Source of the DNA: CAYMTN01 sp964393335
GTDB taxonomy: Bacteria; Chloroflexota; Anaerolineae; Aggregatilineales; Aggregatilineaceae
Length of the DNA: 16,442 nt
Direction: 5' to 3'
NCBI GenBank assembly: GCA_964393335.1
Contig: CAYMTN010000117.1
Coordinates: 1 to 16,442, forward strand
Under the pieces are notes generated by a model. It did no database searches. It was not told the DNA's origin and saw only the letters and a program-made list of their open reading frames with translations. Shown one piece after another: positions 7,194-15,104 of the stretch (position 1 is the first letter of the stretch; each line of letters starts with the position of its first letter). The position numbers and the translations under genes were made by a program.

Positions 7194-8792
7194 ATGCAGC
7201 GACCCACAAATCATCGCGCCCGCCGGCGTCCAGCCCACCACCAGCCTGTGCCGCCCCGCGCACCACGCCGCCCGGCACGCCGGAAACGGCGTTTCCATAC
7301 CTCCAGATTGGTGCTGTTGGGTGCGGCCCTGTCACTGCTGCTGGTCGGGGCGTGTTTTTTGACTCTGGCGGTCGGCGTGGGGCTAGTCTACGGATCGGGC
7401 AACGTGATACCAGGCGTTCACGCCGCCGGAGTGGACGTAAGCGGGATGTCTCAAAGCGAGGCGGCTGTCGCACTCTCACAGACATGGAACGAACAGGGGC
7501 TTGTCCTGCGCGATGGCGCTCGAACCTGGACGGCTGCCCCGGCGGAGCTGGGTATCACACTTGACGCCGGTGCGACTGCCGCCCATGCATACGAGTGGGG
7601 CCGTTCTAAAGGAGGATTTTCGGGCATACTGCGCAGCCTGACCGGACAGGTTGACATCGCACCGGTTCTCAATGTCGATCTGGCGCAACTCACCGCGTAC
7701 CTGGAGTCCGCCAAACCGTCGATCGATCTGCCTGCGACGAACGCCGGAGTGCAGTTGATCAATGGGCAGGCCACCGCCAGCCCGGCAATTGAAGGTCGAG
7801 CATTGAATGTTCCGGCAACCGTTGACAGAATCCGCGCCGACGCTGCCGGTCAACTGGCCGACGGCGCGCTCGATCTGGTAATGAGCACGACCTACCCGGC
7901 TATCATCGATGCGTCGCCGCTGGTAGCCCAGGCGAATGTCCTGCTGAGCAGCCCATTCACCGTCAGCGCCTACGATCCGATCCGTGACGAATGGCAGCAC
8001 TGGAGCGCGCCGCCGGATGTGTGGGCGACCTGGCTAACTGCCGAATCCGCCCCGGATAACCCGACCGGGTTGTCCCTGTCGATGAACACCACCGGCCCGG
8101 CTGCATTTTTGCAGGCAAACGCCACATTTGCCGATGAGCGGTTCATCAAAACCGAGGACGCCATCACCGCCATGCAGCAGGCCGCTGCGCGCGGGCAGGC
8201 CGGGGTATCAATCCGCATCTGGCACGATTCGACGACCTACACCGTGGGGGCCGGGCAGACGCTGGCCGCGATTGCGGAAGAGATCGGGATGCCCTACCCG
8301 TACATTCAAGCCGTCAATACGAACGTCAACACCGATGCATTAATGATCGGGCAGGTGCTGGCCATCCCCTCGAAGGACGTGCTGGTGCCGCTGGACCCGA
8401 TCCCCAACAAGCGCATCATCATCAGCCGCTCGCAGCAGCATTTATGGGCCTATGCAAACGGGCAGGTTGTGTTTGACTGGGTGATCTCGACCGGACTGCC
8501 ATCCAGCCCGACCGCGCTGGGCACCTTCCAGGTGCAGTCACATGAAATCAATGCATACGCCGAACAATGGAACCTGTACATGCCGCATTTCATGGGGTTT
8601 TACCATCCTGGCCCCAACATGGACCTGATGAATGGATTTCATGGATTCCCCACGCGCGGCGGTGGTTATTTGCTGTGGAGCGGCGATCTGGGGCACCCGG
8701 TAACCTACGGGTGTGTGCTGCTCAGCCTGGAAAACGCCGAAGCCCTCTACAACTGGGCCGAGGAAGGTGTCGTCGTCGAGGTCCGGGCCTGA
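7194..8792 (+). CDS. Membrane-anchored L,D-transpeptidase-type protein (PG-binding, LysM, YkuD domains)
   Basis: A 532-residue protein with four parts. First is a very basic, Arg/Pro-rich cytoplasmic tail (1-36). Second is a transmembrane helix (about 38-65). Third is a region of the type found before VanW/YkuD domains (about 70-300), opening with VIPGVHAAGVDVSGMSQSEA. Fourth come a LysM module (about 349-394, YTVGAGQTLAAIAEEIGM) and a C-terminal YkuD catalytic domain (about 404-532). YkuD enzymes form 3-3 cross-links in peptidoglycan or attach proteins to it. The predicted catalytic residues are His483 (FHGFPTRGGG) and Cys507 (TYGCVLL). The usual SHGC-x-R/N motif is altered to TYGCVLL. I start at the ATG at 7194 because it follows the promoter and gives the anchor typical of these proteins; the upstream GAGAG ribosome-binding match is weak. 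It converges on lepB. Confidence 0.87.
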   Translation: MQRPTNHRARRRPAHHQPVPPRAPRRPARRKRRFHTSRLVLLGAALSLLLVGACFLTLAVGVGLVYGSGNVIPGVHAAGVDVSGMSQSEAAVALSQTWNEQGLVLRDGARTWTAAPAELGITLDAGATAAHAYEWGRSKGGFSGILRSLTGQVDIAPVLNVDLAQLTAYLESAKPSIDLPATNAGVQLINGQATASPAIEGRALNVPATVDRIRADAAGQLADGALDLVMSTTYPAIIDASPLVAQANVLLSSPFTVSAYDPIRDEWQHWSAPPDVWATWLTAESAPDNPTGLSLSMNTTGPAAFLQANATFADERFIKTEDAITAMQQAAARGQAGVSIRIWHDSTTYTVGAGQTLAAIAEEIGMPYPYIQAVNTNVNTDALMIGQVLAIPSKDVLVPLDPIPNKRIIISRSQQHLWAYANGQVVFDWVISTGLPSSPTALGTFQVQSHEINAYAEQWNLYMPHFMGFYHPGPNMDLMNGFHGFPTRGGGYLLWSGDLGHPVTYGCVLLSLENAEALYNWAEEGVVVEVRA

Positions 8793-8927
8793 GGCTACGC
8801 CATTGAGATAATCACCCGTCCCCAAAGAAGGGGCGCACAACCAACCTTTCGCTGGTAATGCGTGGTCAATACAGGCGACTTTTCCCTGGAATGGCCTGAC
8901 TCCCGGCGACGACACGCCTCACAGGGT

Positions 8928-9530
8928 TCAATAACTGGGGGTGTTGAGAATACCGGCGTCGTCCGGTGGCCAATACCGCACGCGCGCGATCCCCTTGATG
9001 GCCGAACGTGATACCGGGCCAAACGAATGGCTGTCCAGGCTGTGGCTGCGGTTATCGCCCAACACAAAATACTGATCCGGCCCCAGTTCCCACGTACCAT
9101 CACACGAGGCATACGTGCAGTAACCGTTGACATAGGGTTCGTCCAGCAGCCTGCCGTCGATATATACCCGTCCGTTCTGAATCGTGACCGTTTCGTTCGG
9201 CAGACCGACCACACGTTTGATCAACAACTCGTCTGCCTGCGGCGAATCCAACACCACCACGTCCCCGCGTGAAGGACCTGAGAATAACATCGATATCCGA
9301 TCCACAATCACACGCTCGCTGGTATGGAAATTCGGCTGCATGCTGGCGCCATCCACTACGTAACGCGGCAGAAACGTGTCCATGCCGACCCGCACAAACA
9401 CGACGATCAGCACAAGCTGGATAATCTCCTTGAGCCAGGATGACGACCGTTTGAATGGATCATGATCGCGCTCTTCATTCACGTGCGGTTCGTCGTCATA
9501 CTGATCGTGGTCTGTGTACCATTCGTCCAT
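8928..9530 (-). CDS. lepB: Signal peptidase I
   Basis: A 200-residue S26A signal peptidase that cleaves signal peptides of exported proteins at the outer face of the membrane. An acidic cytoplasmic tail (1-26) is followed by one transmembrane helix (about 33-50). Box B contains the catalytic Ser63 (VDGASMQPNF). Lys105, the general base, lies in LLIKRVVGLPNE. Box E is GDNRSHSLDSHSFGPV, with the C-terminal RYWPP following. Length and order are typical of Gram-positive-type enzymes with a single membrane anchor. It converges on the L,D-transpeptidase gene and diverges from galE. Likely substrates in this window are the NHLRC2-like protein and the solute-binding protein at 15843. Confidence 0.95.
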   Translation of the reverse strand: MDEWYTDHDQYDDEPHVNEERDHDPFKRSSSWLKEIIQLVLIVVFVRVGMDTFLPRYVVDGASMQPNFHTSERVIVDRISMLFSGPSRGDVVVLDSPQADELLIKRVVGLPNETVTIQNGRVYIDGRLLDEPYVNGYCTYASCDGTWELGPDQYFVLGDNRSHSLDSHSFGPVSRSAIKGIARVRYWPPDDAGILNTPSY

Positions 9531-9581
9531 CAGAACGCCTGCCTTCTTGTTCGTCCAGTGGTCACCCCGGCACCAATACCT

Positions 9582-9587
9582 ATTGTA
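9582..9587 (-). promoter_or_regulatory. Possible -10 element for lepB
   Basis: On the minus strand TACAAT occupies these six bases, about 50 bases before the lepB ATG. The corresponding -35 position (GATCCA) is a poor match, so this is only a candidate. Confidence 0.3.
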
Positions 9588-9675
9588 CCTCTGCTCAGCC
9601 GGTTTGGATCAGATTTTCAGGGAACTTTAATCTTTTGCCTAATTGGATAATTTACGTGCACCCACACTTCTACGG

Positions 9676-9681
9676 TACAAT
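9676..9681 (+). promoter_or_regulatory. Possible -10 element for the galE operon
   Basis: TACAAT preceded by GG lies 66 bases ahead of the galE ATG. The best upstream hexamer is TTTACG at 9651-9656 with a long 19-base spacer. Together with the candidate on the other strand it would make a divergent promoter region between lepB and galE. Confidence 0.35.
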
Positions 9682-9747
9682 CGATAACAAGCAGCCTTTC
9701 GATCACGGTTTGGCTTGACCGGTTGTTTGCACACTGGAGAAAAAACG

Positions 9748-10749
9748 ATGCATGTTTTGGTGACAGGCGGCGCGGGGTACGTTGGCTCAGCGACCGCAGC
9801 CTATTTTTTGTCCGCAGGCCACCGGGTGACGATCTATGACAGCCTGGTAAAAGGTCACCGGGCAGCGATCCCTGCCGGGGCCGCGTTTGTGCAGGGTGAT
9901 CTGGCGGACGCAGGCGCGCTGGATGTGCTGTTCCAGACGCATAACGTGGATGCCGTCGCGCACTTTGCTGCATTCATCGAAGCGGGCGAATCGATGAAAC
10001 TGCCGGGAAAATACTTCCAGAATAATGTGTCCAATTCGCAGCGGCTGATCGATACCATGCTCCGGTACGATGTCAAACGGATTATTTTCTCGTCGTCTGC
10101 CGGCGTCTACGCCAGCAAAAGCGCCCCGATCACAGAAGAGGACCCGGTCGGACCAGCCAGCGTGTACGGCGAAACCAAGCTCATGATCGAGCGCATGCTG
10201 AATTGGTATAACCGCGTCAGCGGGTTGCAGTACGCCGCGCTGCGTTACTTCAACGCGTGCGGCGCGATGCTCGACGCGAACGGCAGCCCGATACGGGGCG
10301 AGGACCACGAGCCGGAAACGCACGTCATCCCGCTGGCGCTTCAGGTTCCGCTCGGCCTGCGCGACGCGTTTTACATCTTCGGCACGGACTATAATACGCC
10401 GGACGGCACGTGCATCCGCGACTACGTTCACATCGAGGACCTGGCCCAGGCGCACGTCCTGGCGCTGGAGGCACTCGGCGATAGGCGCGACCACATGATC
10501 TACAACCTGGGCAACGGGCGCGGCTACAGCGTGCGCGAAGTGGCCGACGTAGGGCGCGAAGTGTCGGGCGTGGATTTTCCGATCATCGAAACCGACCGTC
10601 GTCCCGGAGACGCCGATATGCTGGTCGCCTCGTCCGAACTGATCAATGACGAGTTGGGATGGGCACCGCGCTTTCCCGATTTGCGTGACATTACGGCATC
10701 AGCCTGGAAATGGCACTCCTCCCATCCGCGAGGCTACGACGACCGGTAA
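9748..10749 (+). CDS. galE: UDP-glucose 4-epimerase
   Basis: A 333-residue extended short-chain dehydrogenase that interconverts UDP-glucose and UDP-galactose (or the N-acetyl forms) using bound NAD. The N-terminal nucleotide-binding motif is VTGGAGYVGS (5-14). The catalytic set is the Ser in SSSAGVYA (Ser117 by alignment to the E. coli enzyme), Tyr140 and Lys144 in YGETK. Further GalE signatures are AALRYFNACGA, ETHVIPLALQ, IFGTDYNTPDGTCIRDYVHIEDLAQAH (in two adjacent pieces) and YNLGNGRGYSV. GGAGA lies eight bases before the ATG. The glycosyltransferase gene begins five bases after the stop, so the product probably feeds a surface glycan pathway. Substrate preference for N-acetylated sugars cannot be read off reliably. 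Confidence 0.93.
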   Translation: MHVLVTGGAGYVGSATAAYFLSAGHRVTIYDSLVKGHRAAIPAGAAFVQGDLADAGALDVLFQTHNVDAVAHFAAFIEAGESMKLPGKYFQNNVSNSQRLIDTMLRYDVKRIIFSSSAGVYASKSAPITEEDPVGPASVYGETKLMIERMLNWYNRVSGLQYAALRYFNACGAMLDANGSPIRGEDHEPETHVIPLALQVPLGLRDAFYIFGTDYNTPDGTCIRDYVHIEDLAQAHVLALEALGDRRDHMIYNLGNGRGYSVREVADVGREVSGVDFPIIETDRRPGDADMLVASSELINDELGWAPRFPDLRDITASAWKWHSSHPRGYDDR

Positions 10750-10754
10750 ACCGC

Positions 10755-11903
10755 ATGCATATCGCGTTTAACGGCTGGTTCTGGGATCAACCGCATACCG
10801 GCAGCGGGCAGTACATACGGCACCTGATGGCGGCGCTAAACGCGCTCGCCCCGGAACTCCGCCTGTCATTGATCGTGCCGGACCACATGCACACGTTCGA
10901 TCACCTGCCGCCGGACGTAGATGTCCTGCCCATCAAGACGCGCTTCGGTGGCCACCTGGGCAAAGTCTGGTTTGAACAGCGTGCATTCCCGCGTGGGGTG
11001 GCACGTCTAAAGGCCGATATAGCGCACGTTCCCTACTGGGGGCCGCCGTTGGCCTCGCCTGCGCCGCTTGTCTGCTCAATCCTGGACGTGATCCCATTGG
11101 TGATTCCCGAATATCGAAACGGCTTCACCAACCGGCTGTATACCGGTCTGGTCGTTGCAGCAGCCAGGGGCGCAGCGCATATCCTGACGATCTCCGAGGC
11201 GGCCCGGCAAGACATCGTGCAGCACGCCGGCATCCCGCCCGCCCGCGTGACCGTCACTCCCCTGGCTGCGGACAAAATCTTCCATCCCGAACTGGGCCGC
11301 GAGCGCGATGCCGCCGTCCAGGTGCGGTACGGCCTCGCTGACCTGGACGATTTCGTGCTGTACCTGGGATCATACGCGGTGCACAAAAACGTACGCCTGC
11401 TGCTGGCAGCCTATACGTACGTCGCGCAAGGCATGGGACCGGATGTGCCGCTGGTGCTGGCCGGACACGCGCCCGCCCGCTGGGGATCACCGCGTTTCCC
11501 GGACCTGCCCGCCGCCGTTGACGAACTGGGATTAAATGACTACGTGCGCTGGATCGGTCCGGTTGACGAGGCCGATAAACCGTCGTTGTACCGGCTGGCG
11601 AGTGTGTTTGTGTTCCCCAGCCGGTATGAAGGTTTCGGGCTGGGACCGCTCGAAGCGATGGCAAGCGGGACGCCGGTCGTCGCCTGCGAAGCATCGTCGA
11701 TCCCCGAAGTGGTGCATGATGCCGCGTTTCTGGTGAAACCGGACGACTCCAGGGCGATGGGCGGCGCGATCCTGTCATTGCTGGTGGAGCCGCAACAGGC
11801 TGGCGTGATGCGCGACCGGGGGCTGGCTCGCGCCCGTGAGTTTAGCTGGCGCACAACAGCGGAAGACACGTTGGCCGTCTATGAGCGCGTAATCGCAAGC
11901 TGA
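10755..11903 (+). CDS. GT4-family glycosyltransferase
   Basis: A 382-residue GT-B-fold glycosyltransferase that moves a sugar from a nucleotide donor to an acceptor, probably lipid-linked, at the inner membrane face. The N-terminal acceptor lobe opens with HIAFNGWFWDQPHTGSGQYI, which holds the Gly-rich loop. A linker leads to the donor lobe starting near VLYLGSYAVHKN. The GT4 E-x7-E region is SRYEGFGLGPLEAMASGTPVV (in two overlapping pieces, around residues 289-309), followed by EASSIPEVVHDAAFLV. The gene begins five bases after galE and has no strong ribosome-binding site of its own, consistent with translational coupling. A strong terminator follows 30 bases after the stop. Donor, acceptor and linkage cannot be determined; galactose or a related sugar is a guess from the galE neighbour. 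Confidence 0.88.
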   Translation: MHIAFNGWFWDQPHTGSGQYIRHLMAALNALAPELRLSLIVPDHMHTFDHLPPDVDVLPIKTRFGGHLGKVWFEQRAFPRGVARLKADIAHVPYWGPPLASPAPLVCSILDVIPLVIPEYRNGFTNRLYTGLVVAAARGAAHILTISEAARQDIVQHAGIPPARVTVTPLAADKIFHPELGRERDAAVQVRYGLADLDDFVLYLGSYAVHKNVRLLLAAYTYVAQGMGPDVPLVLAGHAPARWGSPRFPDLPAAVDELGLNDYVRWIGPVDEADKPSLYRLASVFVFPSRYEGFGLGPLEAMASGTPVVACEASSIPEVVHDAAFLVKPDDSRAMGGAILSLLVEPQQAGVMRDRGLARAREFSWRTTAEDTLAVYERVIAS

Positions 11904-11932
11904 AACAGTGTGACCAACTGACACGATCGCGT

Positions 11933-11970
11933 ACCTGCCGCATCTAATCCAGATGTGGCAGGTGTGTTTT
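11933..11970 (+). terminator. Rho-independent terminator of the galE-glycosyltransferase operon
   Basis: ACCTGCC pairs with GGCAGGT, and CATCT with AGATG, giving a stem of about 12 pairs with one G/T mismatch or wobble and a five-base loop AATCC. GTG and then TTTT (11967-11970) follow. The T run is short but the stem is strong. Confidence 0.8.
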
Positions 11971-12076
11971 GCGGGTCAGATGGTGGTCAGGATCGTGCGT
12001 ATTCCCGTAAAATATTTCTGATTGATCTCTAACTAATTGTTTAACTTTCTGTAAGATTTGTGCCCGAAGATGGTGT

Positions 12077-12097
12077 TAGAATTCGTTGGTTACCAAC
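12077..12097 (+). promoter_or_regulatory. -10 hexamer with operator-like inverted repeat before the NHLRC2-like gene
   Basis: TAGAAT (12077-12082) matches five of six -10 positions but has no good -35 partner. Three bases downstream lies a perfect inverted repeat, GTTGGT-T-ACCAAC (12085-12097), which would cover the predicted transcription start and ends 22 bases before the ATG. That is a classic repressor-site position, but a 6-1-6 repeat can also arise by chance. Confidence 0.35.
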
Positions 12098-12118
12098 AGT
12101 GACAAGCGAGGTTATTGG

Positions 12119-14200
12119 ATGAAACGTGTGTATTGGGGTACCGCAGGCATGGTAGGAATCGGGCTGATCATCGTGCTGGCCCTGAGCGTGTCCGGTGCGA
12201 TTGCCCAGGACGGCAGCACACCTCAGCCCGATGAAGGGGACACCGTGACATATACCTGGTCCGGCGATGTGAATGCGCCTGACTTCCCTGAAGGGGCGGA
12301 CTGGATCAACACGTCCGGACCGATCAGCATACAGGACCTGCGCGGCAAAATCGTTTTGCTCGACTTCTGGACGTATGGCTGTATCAACTGCATCCATGTG
12401 ATCCCGGACCTGAAACGGCTCGAAGCAGAATACCCGCAGCAGTTGGTCGTGATCGGCGTGCATTCGGCTAAATTTGACAACGAAGGCGAGACGCAAAACA
12501 TCCGCCAGGTCGTGCAGCGCTACGAAGTAACGCACCCGGTATTGAATGACAACGAGTTCAAGACGTGGGGGGCCTATGGGGTACGTGCCTGGCCGACCTT
12601 CATGGTGATCGATCCGTTCGGCAAAGTGGTTGGGCAGCTTTCCGGCGAGCCGTTGTATTCGCGCATCGCGCCGATCATCGACACGATGGCCCGCGAATAC
12701 GGCGCAGCGGGCGTGCTCAACCTCGACCCGCTGCCGCAAGCTCAGCCGGAGTCGGCAGCCGCGCCAGATACGCCGCTGCGCTTCCCCGGTAAGGTGCTGG
12801 CTGATCCTGCAGGGAATCGCCTGTTCATTAGCGACAGCAATCATAACCGGATCGTCGTCGCCGCGTTGGACAGCTACGACGTCCTCGATGTGATCGGCAG
12901 CGGCGAAGAGGGGCTGGTGGATGGTGATTTCAACACCGCCCAGTTTTTCCGCCCGCAGGGTCTTGCGCTGGTGGATCATACGCTTTATGTGGCGGATACC
13001 GAAAACAACGCGATCCGCGCGGTTGACCTGGACGCCGGGACCGTTACCACCGTCGCGGGAACCGGTACACAGGGCTTCAACCGGGATCAGGGTGGCCCCG
13101 GCACGGAAACCGAGCTTAGCTCGCCCTGGGACCTGACCGCGAATGACGGCAAGCTGTATATCGCGATGGCGGGCACTCACCAGATATGGGTTTATGACAT
13201 CGCCAGCAAGATGGTGACCCCTTATGCCGGGTCCGGGCGCGAGGCATTGACCGACGGGCCGCTGCGCCAGGCAGCCATGAACCAGCCGAGCGGCATCGAC
13301 ACGGATGGCACACTGCTCTACTTTGCCGATCCTGAAGCCAGTGCGATTCGCACGGCAGACCTTGATCCGGCAGGTGACGTGCACACCCTCGTCGGGACCG
13401 GGTTATTTGACTTCGGCGACGTGGATGGCACCGGCGATACCGTCCGGCTCCAACATGCGCTGGGCGTCACGGTCGCTGATGACGGCTACCTCTACGTAGC
13501 CGATACGTACAACAACAAGATCAAACGCATTGACCCTGCCACACGCGAAAGCGTGACCTACCTGGGCACCGGCGAGGCGGGTCTGGTCGACGGCAACACG
13601 CCTGAGTTTTACGAACCGGGTGGCATTGATTACGCTAACGGCAAGCTGTACATCGCCGATACGAACAACAACGCCATCCGTGTAGCGGATATGGCGAGCG
13701 GCACTGTCAGCACCATCACGTTCCCCAATGCTGCCCGCCTGATGAGCAGCGCGGAAAACGACACTACCCTGTCGCCATTCAGCCCGCAATTGAACGGCGG
13801 TGAAGGCGCGATCACGTTACAGCCGCAGGTCGTCGGGGCCGGTGAGGGCACAATTCTGATCTCGGCCACAATGCCGGACGGGTACAAACTCAACGACCTG
13901 GCCCCGTTTACGGCCATCTGGCCCGATAATCCTATCGCCCAGATTCCTGACGATCAACGGGACATTCGTATTGTGGACCCGGAGTTACCCATCGAGGTAC
14001 CGGTCACGTTCACGCCGGGCCAGACGGAGTTACAACTCAACCTGACCGTCTACTGGTGTGAAGCCGTAAACGAAACGCTGTGTTTTGTGGACCGGTCCGA
14101 GTTGATCGTCCCGCTGACGGTCCTGGCCGATGACGGCAATCATACCGTTACGTTCGAGCGTGACCTGGTCCCGCCGACCATCGACAATACACTCGGCTAA
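12119..14200 (+). CDS. Exported thioredoxin-fold/NHL-propeller protein (NHLRC2-like)
   Basis: A 693-residue protein. A signal peptide (1-29, cleavage likely after AIA before Gln30) sends it across the membrane. Residues about 50-195 are a thioredoxin-like domain with active-site motif WTYGCINC (Cys88, Cys91) and cis-Pro159 in AWPTF. Residues about 217-540 form an NHL beta-propeller with recurrent blades such as LYVADTENNAIR, LYVADTYNNKIKR and LYIADTNNNAIR. Residues about 565-670 are a beta-sandwich resembling the N-terminal domain of DsbD, with Cys647 and Cys655. The thioredoxin-NHL pairing and the CINC motif match NHLRC2. A thiol-disulfide role outside the membrane is inferred; partners are unknown. 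The ATG at 12119 is preceded by GAGG at seven bases; an in-frame TTG at 12086 has no such site. It is monocistronic, between two terminators. Confidence 0.88.
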   Translation: MKRVYWGTAGMVGIGLIIVLALSVSGAIAQDGSTPQPDEGDTVTYTWSGDVNAPDFPEGADWINTSGPISIQDLRGKIVLLDFWTYGCINCIHVIPDLKRLEAEYPQQLVVIGVHSAKFDNEGETQNIRQVVQRYEVTHPVLNDNEFKTWGAYGVRAWPTFMVIDPFGKVVGQLSGEPLYSRIAPIIDTMAREYGAAGVLNLDPLPQAQPESAAAPDTPLRFPGKVLADPAGNRLFISDSNHNRIVVAALDSYDVLDVIGSGEEGLVDGDFNTAQFFRPQGLALVDHTLYVADTENNAIRAVDLDAGTVTTVAGTGTQGFNRDQGGPGTETELSSPWDLTANDGKLYIAMAGTHQIWVYDIASKMVTPYAGSGREALTDGPLRQAAMNQPSGIDTDGTLLYFADPEASAIRTADLDPAGDVHTLVGTGLFDFGDVDGTGDTVRLQHALGVTVADDGYLYVADTYNNKIKRIDPATRESVTYLGTGEAGLVDGNTPEFYEPGGIDYANGKLYIADTNNNAIRVADMASGTVSTITFPNAARLMSSAENDTTLSPFSPQLNGGEGAITLQPQVVGAGEGTILISATMPDGYKLNDLAPFTAIWPDNPIAQIPDDQRDIRIVDPELPIEVPVTFTPGQTELQLNLTVYWCEAVNETLCFVDRSELIVPLTVLADDGNHTVTFERDLVPPTIDNTLG

Positions 14201-14225
14201 CCGCACCAAAGAGGATGATCAGCCA

Positions 14226-14260
14226 GCGGGACATTCCCAGGTGGAATGTCCCGCTTTTTT
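14226..14260 (+). terminator. Rho-independent terminator after the NHLRC2-like gene
   Basis: A perfect 12-base stem (GCGGGACATTCC with GGAATGTCCCGC) has a five-base loop and is followed by TTTTTT at 14255-14260. The minus strand lacks a T run beyond the stem, so it is mainly a plus-strand terminator. It sits between this gene and the convergent sortase gene. Confidence 0.93.
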
Positions 14261-14280
14261 GTATCACGGCAATGCTGCGC

Positions 14281-14958
14281 CTAGTTGCCGGTTGGACCCG
14301 GTCCTTGCGCGGTCAGAATGGTTGGTTCGGCAACCACTACCAACCGGCCCAAATAGGCATGATTTTTGTAGTCCCAGTCTGTGCAGGTGATCAGGGTCAG
14401 GCGCGGGCGGCCATCCTGCGCAACCCACGTCACATCATACGGATCGACTTGCTCAATATCCGTGACGCGGTAATGTTCCTCACGCGTGCCATCCCGCAGA
14501 ATGATCAGGTCACCAACTTGGGCTTCAAACAGGTGCGCAAACGGCCCTGGCGTGCCGGTAAAACTTTCGACGTGCCCGGCCAGGACAATATTCCCGCCGG
14601 GACCGTCAAGCCAGGAAGTGCCTACCAGATGCCCGACCGAATCGCCCAGGTGCCGGGTTTCCCACGTGCCCTGGATACGCCCAGCCGGGATGATCGGCGC
14701 GCTCATCGACGCACCGGGGAATGCAATCAGGCGCGGCGGCACGCTGTTATCGGGCGTCGGCGTCGGCAAAAAATCTCGTTGTGTCAGGCTCGGCGGCGGG
14801 GGTGTTATCGGCACGGAAGCCCCGCGACTGTCCGACGAGGGCAGCAATGTCGCGCTTAACCGCCAGATCGCAAGCCCCAGCACCAAGATTTCAATTGTCA
14901 ACATAAAACAAGAGCGAGGCGTGAGATAAAACCGACGTTTATAGGGCGAACCAATCAC
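14281..14958 (-). CDS. Sortase family transpeptidase
   Basis: A 225-residue membrane-anchored cysteine transpeptidase that joins proteins carrying a C-terminal sorting signal to the wall or to each other. A basic N-terminus and a transmembrane helix (about 19-40) are followed by a Pro-rich spacer (about 49-75). The sortase barrel (about 85-213) has catalytic His129 (VLAGHVES), Cys192 (TLITCTDW) and Arg205 (YLGRLVVVAE). I prefer the GTG at 14958, which follows GGGGGA by six bases. An ATG at 15030 keeps the frame open but lies upstream of a TATAAT -10 element (14990-14995), so it would not be transcribed from that promoter; an ATG at 14904 is also possible. No gene in the window ends in a typical sorting signal, so its substrates are elsewhere. 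The sortase class is not assigned. Confidence 0.88.
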   Translation of the reverse strand: MIGSPYKRRFYLTPRSCFMLTIEILVLGLAIWRLSATLLPSSDSRGASVPITPPPPSLTQRDFLPTPTPDNSVPPRLIAFPGASMSAPIIPAGRIQGTWETRHLGDSVGHLVGTSWLDGPGGNIVLAGHVESFTGTPGPFAHLFEAQVGDLIILRDGTREEHYRVTDIEQVDPYDVTWVAQDGRPRLTLITCTDWDYKNHAYLGRLVVVAEPTILTAQGPGPTGN

Positions 14959-14989
14959 AATAAATCCCCCGAAGCTCAGATAAACAAGA

Positions 14990-14998
14990 ATTATAACA
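14990..14998 (-). promoter_or_regulatory. Extended -10 promoter element of the sortase gene
   Basis: The minus strand reads TGTTATAAT here, a perfect -10 hexamer (14990-14995) with the TG extension. The -35 position is weak. The predicted start near 14983 leaves a leader of about 25 bases before the GTG at 14958, and this decides that start over the upstream ATG. Confidence 0.6.
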
Positions 14999-15086
14999 TG
15001 AACGCCGTCTTTTTCGACCACAACACACATAATTCAACCAGACGCCTGCCCCCGCTGCGCCTGGTTGTGCGTGCTCGATTTATGTG

Positions 15087-15102
15087 TGCGGAAAACTCCG
15101 CA
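15087..15102 (-). terminator. Short hairpin directly after the small Cys-rich gene
   Basis: A perfect six-base stem (TGCGGA/TCCGCA) with a four-base loop begins two bases after the stop codon of the gene at 15105-15335. No T run follows on the minus strand, so it may stabilise a transcript end rather than act as a full intrinsic terminator. Confidence 0.35.
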
Positions 15103-15104
15103 AA

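Noticed and set aside
8793..8927. Possible bidirectional terminator between the convergent L,D-transpeptidase and lepB genes
   Set aside because: Only four- or five-pair stems such as CCCC/GGGG are visible and there is no T run on either strand.
12041..13384. Long minus-strand open frame of 447 codons opposite the NHLRC2-like gene
   Set aside because: It lies antisense to a protein with clear thioredoxin and NHL motifs, has no recognisable domain and is Arg/His-rich as expected of an antisense shadow in GC-rich DNA.
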